Assembly: GCF_041224545.1 (NCBI RefSeq)
Contig: NZ_JBGFGP010000108.1
Span: 1 to 64,000 of the forward strand
Origin: Sedimentitalea sp041224545
GTDB lineage: Bacteria; Pseudomonadota; Alphaproteobacteria; Rhodobacterales; Rhodobacteraceae
Reading direction: 5' to 3'
Length of the DNA stretch: 64,000 nt
Of this stretch, positions 60,056-64,000 are shown in pieces (position 1 is the first letter of the stretch; each line of letters begins with the position of its first letter). A program made the position numbers and the translations under genes. Under the pieces are notes generated by a model that did no database searches, was not told where the DNA came from, and was given only the letters and a program-made list of their open reading frames with translations.

Positions 60056-60880
60056 ATGATGCCCCCATTTATTTCTCATGCCGCGAAGACCGCAGTCGCG
60101 ACATTCTGCGCCGCGGCACTTCTTTCCGCGACGGGCTCCCGGGCCGACGAGAACCCGTATAACCTGATCACACCCGGCACGGTCAGCGTGGGGTCGCTCG
60201 GCGACGCAAAGCCCTACGCCTTTACCAGCGCCACCGGCGAGTTCTCCGGCTTTGACGTGGAATTCCTCAAGAACGTGCTCGGACGGTTGGGCTTCGAAGA
60301 AGATCAAATTCTGTTCACGGGGCAGGAATTCGCTGCCCTGCTGCCTTCGGTGGCCAACGGGCGCTTCGATATTGCCGCGGCCGCCATCGGTATCACTGAA
60401 CAACGCGCCAAGGTGGTCGATTTCACCAATGGCTACCTGGCGGGCTATCTGACGGTCCTGTCCGCCGACGATGACATCGGCGAGGACGTGGCAACGCTTG
60501 AGGGCAAGCGCCTTGGCGTGGTGCAGGGCACGTTGCAGGAACTCTATGCCAAAAAGAACTTCGACGGCGCCGCCATCGTGCAGTTCCCTGACAACAACAC
60601 CGGCGTTGCGGCGCTCAACAATGGGACGATAGACGCCCATTTTCTCGATTACGAGGCGGCGAAGACCTATGGCGAACGCTATGATCTCGCGCTCAAGATC
60701 AACATTCCCTCATTCGATGCGCCGGCCGGCTTTGCGGTGCAGCCTGGCAATGACGCCCTGCGCGATGCGCTGAACGAAGCGATGCAGGCGGCCATGAACG
60801 ATGGCACCTGGCGAGAGCTCTACCAGCAATGGTTCCCCGGTTCGCCCATGCCGGAACAATATCTCCCCAAGGACGGCTGA
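60056..60880 (+). CDS. ABC transporter substrate-binding protein (amino-acid family 3 type)
   Basis: A 274-residue periplasmic binding protein. A signal peptide ends after Ala30 (GSRA/DENP). The rest fits family 3 of solute-binding proteins: GTVSVGSLGDAKPYAFTSATGEFSGFDVEFLKNVL, FDIAAAAIGITEQRAKVVDFTNGY, LGVVQGTLQELYAKKNF. It captures a polar amino acid or opine-like compound for the fused permease-ATPase 86 bp downstream. Confidence 0.9.
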   Translation: MMPPFISHAAKTAVATFCAAALLSATGSRADENPYNLITPGTVSVGSLGDAKPYAFTSATGEFSGFDVEFLKNVLGRLGFEEDQILFTGQEFAALLPSVANGRFDIAAAAIGITEQRAKVVDFTNGYLAGYLTVLSADDDIGEDVATLEGKRLGVVQGTLQELYAKKNFDGAAIVQFPDNNTGVAALNNGTIDAHFLDYEAAKTYGERYDLALKINIPSFDAPAGFAVQPGNDALRDALNEAMQAAMNDGTWRELYQQWFPGSPMPEQYLPKDG

Positions 60881-60966
60881 CGCGGTCGTTCTCGCGGTCG
60901 CCACCCTCCCCGGCGGCCGCACCCTTGAATTCGTGACCGGGCAAAGCGCCCGAGGAGACCTTCCGC

Positions 60967-62481
60967 ATGTGGCTAGAAAACCTCCGCCGAACCTTCCTTG
61001 ACTGGGAGGCGATGGCCGAAATCCTGCCGATCATGATGACGACCGGCCTGAAGAACACGCTGATCCTCGCCTTTGCTTCGACGGTGATCGGTATTCTGAT
61101 CGGCATCATTCTGGCGGTCATGGGCATTTCACGGTCACTCTGGCTGCGCGTGCCAGCCCGGATCTATACCGACATCTTCCGGGGTCTCCCCGCCATCGTC
61201 ACCATCCTGCTGATTGGCCAGGGACTGGCCGGACTGGGCCGGGACCTGTTTGGGCCCTCTCCCTATCCCCTCGGCATCCTGGCCCTGAGCCTGATCGCAG
61301 GCGCCTATCTGGGCGAGATATTTCGCGCCGGCATCCAGAGCGTGCCCACCGGACAGATGGAGGCATGCCGCGCGCTGTCCATGAGCTACGGGCAGGGAAT
61401 GCGGCTGATCGTGATTCCGCAGGGCATCCGGCGCGTGTTGCCGGCCATGGTCAACCAGTTCATCGCAAACGTGAAGGATTCCAGCCTGATCTATTTCCTG
61501 GGGCTGCTGGCGTCCGAGCGGGAAATCTTCCGCGTCGGTCAGGACGCCGCCGTGGTGACAGGCAACCTCTCTCCGCTGCTGCTGGCGGGTATCTTCTATC
61601 TCGCGATAACGGTCCCGCTGACCCATCTGGTGAATTATTTCGACCACCGTCTGCGCACCGGGAAATCGCCGCGGCGCGTGCAACCGACCAGCGGACTTGA
61701 GGAGGTCGAGGAACTGAGCAACGTCCGTCACGAGAACAATGACGCGACGCGGTTCGATGGTGGCAGCCTGTCGATCAAGGGGCTCCGGCTCTCCTACGGG
61801 CAACTCGAGGTGTTGCGCGGGATTGATCTCGAGATCCCGCAAGGCTCTGTCACCTGCGTCATCGGGCCGTCAGGTTCAGGCAAATCCACCTTGCTGCGCA
61901 GCCTCAACCGACTGGTCGACATGAATGCGGGCGAAGTACGGCTCGACGGCGTCGACATCCGCAGCATGAAACCGGAACGCCTGCGCGCGCGGGTCGGGAT
62001 GGTGTTTCAGCATTTCAACCTGTTCCCCGATCACACGGCACTGGGCAACATCATGCTGTCGCTGACCAGGATCAAGGGGATGAGCAAAGACGAGGCGCGG
62101 CGGATCGCCGAAGCCCGCCTCGCCGATGTCGGTCTTCAGGGGCGGGGCGATCATCGTCCGAGCAGCCTGTCGGGCGGGCAGCAGCAACGCGTCGCCATCG
62201 CCCGGGCCCTCGCGATGGATCCGGAGGTCGTGCTGTTCGACGAAGTGACCAGCGCGCTCGACCCGGAACTGGTCAAGGGGGTACTCAACCTGATGGCGGA
62301 CCTTGGACGCCGCGGCATGACCATGGTTGTCGTGACACACGAGATGGGTTTTGCCCGGCAGGTCGCTGACCAGATCGTTTTCATGGACGAGGGTCAGATT
62401 GTCGAACAGGGTCCACCCGAAGAGCTGTTCACCAATCCCAGGACCGACCGGCTGAAAAAGTTCTTCGCCGAAGTTCTCTAA
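60967..62481 (+). CDS. Fused amino-acid ABC transporter permease and ATPase
   Basis: A 504-residue fusion. Residues 1-230 are a HisM-type permease with the EAxxALGMS-like loop EACRALSMSYGQGMRLIVIPQGIRR. Residues 255-504 are the ATPase: Walker A GPSGSGKS near 300, signature LSGGQQQRVAIARAL at 401, Walker B VVLFDEVTSALD near 421. The fusion makes permease and ATPase stoichiometry fixed. It works with the binding protein upstream; no second permease is seen. Confidence 0.93.
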   Translation: MWLENLRRTFLDWEAMAEILPIMMTTGLKNTLILAFASTVIGILIGIILAVMGISRSLWLRVPARIYTDIFRGLPAIVTILLIGQGLAGLGRDLFGPSPYPLGILALSLIAGAYLGEIFRAGIQSVPTGQMEACRALSMSYGQGMRLIVIPQGIRRVLPAMVNQFIANVKDSSLIYFLGLLASEREIFRVGQDAAVVTGNLSPLLLAGIFYLAITVPLTHLVNYFDHRLRTGKSPRRVQPTSGLEEVEELSNVRHENNDATRFDGGSLSIKGLRLSYGQLEVLRGIDLEIPQGSVTCVIGPSGSGKSTLLRSLNRLVDMNAGEVRLDGVDIRSMKPERLRARVGMVFQHFNLFPDHTALGNIMLSLTRIKGMSKDEARRIAEARLADVGLQGRGDHRPSSLSGGQQQRVAIARALAMDPEVVLFDEVTSALDPELVKGVLNLMADLGRRGMTMVVVTHEMGFARQVADQIVFMDEGQIVEQGPPEELFTNPRTDRLKKFFAEVL

Positions 62482-62506
62482 ACTGACAATTTCAGGAAAC
62501 GCATCG

Positions 62507-63541
62507 ATGACCAATCTCTCGTGGGGCATTCTCGGCACGGCGGGCATCGCCCGCAAGGCCATGTTGCCGGCTCTTCAATCTGCCGAAGGCTGCCGCGTCG
62601 TGGCGATCGCATCACGCGACGCCGCGCGTGCGCAGGCTTTCGCCCGGGATTTCGATATTCCCCGATATCATGCAAGTTACGAGGCGCTGCTCGCCTCTCC
62701 CGAGATCGACGCGGTTTATATCCCGCTGCCCAATCACCTGCACGTTCCCCTGACCCTGCAGGCGCTCAGGGCCGGCAAACACGTGCTTTGTGAAAAACCG
62801 CTGGCCCTCACCCTCGCCGACGCGGAACAGGTTGCCGAGACCGCACGACAGGCGGACAGGTTCGTGGCCGAAGCCTTCATGACGCACCACCATCCGCAAT
62901 GGACAAGTGCAAGAAAACTCGTCCGCGCCGGCAGGATCGGCCACCTCACTGCGGTTCAGGCGTTGTTTTCCTACGCCAATCACGATCCGGAAAATGTGCG
63001 CAATCAGGCGGATATCGGCGGCGGCGGTCTTTATGACATCGGCTGTTACGCGCTGGATACCGCGCGATTTTTCTTTGAACAGGCACCGGAGAGCGTCGCC
63101 GCCATAATGGAGCGCGATGCCGTGTTCGGCACGGACCGGATTACAACCGGGGCAGCGCGTTTCGCGGGCGGTGGACAGCTCGGCTTTACCGTGAGCACGC
63201 AATCCGCGCTGGTGCAGCAGCTGACGCTGCTGGGCACGGACGGCTATCTGGTGTTTGACGCCCCATTCAATTGCCCCGGCGATCATCGCGCGCGGCTCGC
63301 CATCGATCCGGGCACCGACCTGCTGGGCACCGGCCGCGAGATTCAGACCATGCCACCCGCAGACCAATACCGGCTACAGGCCGAAGCATTTGTCCGGCAG
63401 GTACGCGCGCGCGATGGCTGGGCGGCTGCCCTGGACGAGATACGCGGAAATGCAGCGGCCCTTGAAGCCACAACGCGCGCCGCACGAACCGGGGTCTGGG
63501 AACCGGTTGCAGAAACGAAACCCATCGCAGGAGTTGCCTGA
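62507..63541 (+). CDS. Gfo/Idh/MocA-family oxidoreductase
   Basis: A 344-residue NAD(P)-dependent dehydrogenase. The Rossmann start is GILGTAGIARKAMLPAL; the EKPLALTLADAEQV motif near residue 93 carries the catalytic Lys; GGLYDIGCYALDTARFFF follows. Relatives act on sugars, inositols, or related polyols. It is co-transcribed with the ABC importer and ends in a TGATG overlap with the next gene, so it likely works on the imported compound. Confidence 0.92.
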   Translation: MTNLSWGILGTAGIARKAMLPALQSAEGCRVVAIASRDAARAQAFARDFDIPRYHASYEALLASPEIDAVYIPLPNHLHVPLTLQALRAGKHVLCEKPLALTLADAEQVAETARQADRFVAEAFMTHHHPQWTSARKLVRAGRIGHLTAVQALFSYANHDPENVRNQADIGGGGLYDIGCYALDTARFFFEQAPESVAAIMERDAVFGTDRITTGAARFAGGGQLGFTVSTQSALVQQLTLLGTDGYLVFDAPFNCPGDHRARLAIDPGTDLLGTGREIQTMPPADQYRLQAEAFVRQVRARDGWAAALDEIRGNAAALEATTRAARTGVWEPVAETKPIAGVA

Positions 63542-64000
63542 TGTCTTCTTCCAACCTTCAAATCGAAAGCGCCGTGATCATCGGCGGAGGTATCTTTGGT
63601 GTATCGACCGCCGTGCAGCTGGCCCGCATGGGGGTCGCCGTGACTCTCATCAATGACGGGCCACTGGCCAATGGCGCCTCGGGGCGCTCGCTGGCCTGGC
63701 TGAACTCGTCCCGCCGCCGGTCCATTCCCTATCACCGACTGCGGCAGGCCGGCATGGAACGCTATCGCAGCCTGTCCGACCGGCATCGTGGTCCCGACTG
63801 GCTGCGTTTCGATGGCGGTCTGACATGGGATGCGGCGGACGACGGGAACGAGATCGCCGATATCTATCGGTATGAGCGCAATCTGGGCTACGAAGCCGTG
63901 TTGCTCGGCGGCGCGGACGTCGCGACATGCGTGCCGGGGGTGAACGGCGCGGCGGTTACCGAGCCGGGGGCGATTCTCAACCCGAACGAGGGCTGGGTCG
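63541..64000 (+). CDS. DAO-family FAD-dependent oxidoreductase (truncated by window end)
   Basis: The first 153 residues of a DAO-fold flavoprotein. FAD motif GGGIFG at 15-20, then GPLANGASGRSLAWLNSS. The start overlaps the preceding stop (TGATG). D-amino acid or other amine oxidation fits the ABC importer context. The rest of the gene lies beyond the window. Confidence 0.85.
   Translation, partial: MSSSNLQIESAVIIGGGIFGVSTAVQLARMGVAVTLINDGPLANGASGRSLAWLNSSRRRSIPYHRLRQAGMERYRSLSDRHRGPDWLRFDGGLTWDAADDGNEIADIYRYERNLGYEAVLLGGADVATCVPGVNGAAVTEPGAILNPNEGWV

Overview
The window looks like a chromosomal stretch from a GC-rich marine-type alphaproteobacterium of the Rhodobacterales (Roseobacter/Paracoccus relatives). 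The reasons are the codon use, the combination of N-methylglutamate synthase genes, a TMAO demethylase-type DUF1989-GcvT fusion, dimethylglycine dehydrogenase-like flavoproteins, two soluble NAD-linked formate dehydrogenases, and small families such as DUF6525 and DUF1826. No rRNA, tRNA, CRISPR array, phage or intact insertion sequence was seen.

Layout. 0.2-4.8 kb: AraC regulator, B3/4-domain protein and a LysE exporter; then a translationally coupled operon (NIPSNAP, ABM, LysE) read divergently from an ArsR-type repressor. 5.1-21.5 kb: a one-carbon/methylated-amine block, mgsABC-gmaS on the + strand (ending in a clear terminator), a truncated haemoglobin, and on the - strand a probable TMAO demethylase (tdm), two tandem folD genes, fhs, and a two-gene formate dehydrogenase of the Methylobacterium Fdh1 type. 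Together these could take methyl groups of TMAO or methylamines through tetrahydrofolate to formate and CO2 with NADH gain, and pass monomethylamine nitrogen into gamma-glutamylmethylamide and N-methylglutamate. The matching monooxygenase (tmm), transporter and N-methylglutamate dehydrogenase genes are not in the window. 21.9-25.6 kb: DUF2254 membrane protein; then a probable Zur-controlled CobW-DUF1826-DUF6525 set. 25.9-38.1 kb: a two-component system, an OFA-family MFS transporter, a LysR regulator and a second, FdsGBA-FdhD-FdsD formate dehydrogenase; this looks like a regulated oxalate/formate uptake and oxidation unit, with three phased dyads in front of the transporter and a perfect palindrome in front of fdsG.

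38.2-45.2 kb: 3-hydroxyacyl-CoA dehydrogenase, a 99-bp inverted-repeat element, DUF2267, a TRAP permease stump, a TPP enzyme, a glycolate/D-lactate oxidase-type flavoprotein, an SDR and a GST. 45.2-47.9 kb is a gene graveyard: AsnC tail, IS3 orfA remnant, an unrecognised truncated ORF, an intact ATC hydrolase-like gene, M20 amidohydrolase debris and a frameshifted RTX-type protein. 47.9-54.4 kb: RpiR regulator with a dimethylglycine dehydrogenase-like enzyme, three overlapping small genes of unknown function, and an NhaC-type antiporter. 54.7-58.6 kb: amine oxidase-like flavoprotein, cupin, carbamoylase-type amidohydrolase and LuxR regulator. 58.8-64 kb: LacI regulator, twin operators, an amino-acid-type ABC importer with a fused permease-ATPase, a Gfo/Idh/MocA oxidoreductase and a DAO-type flavoprotein cut by the window end.
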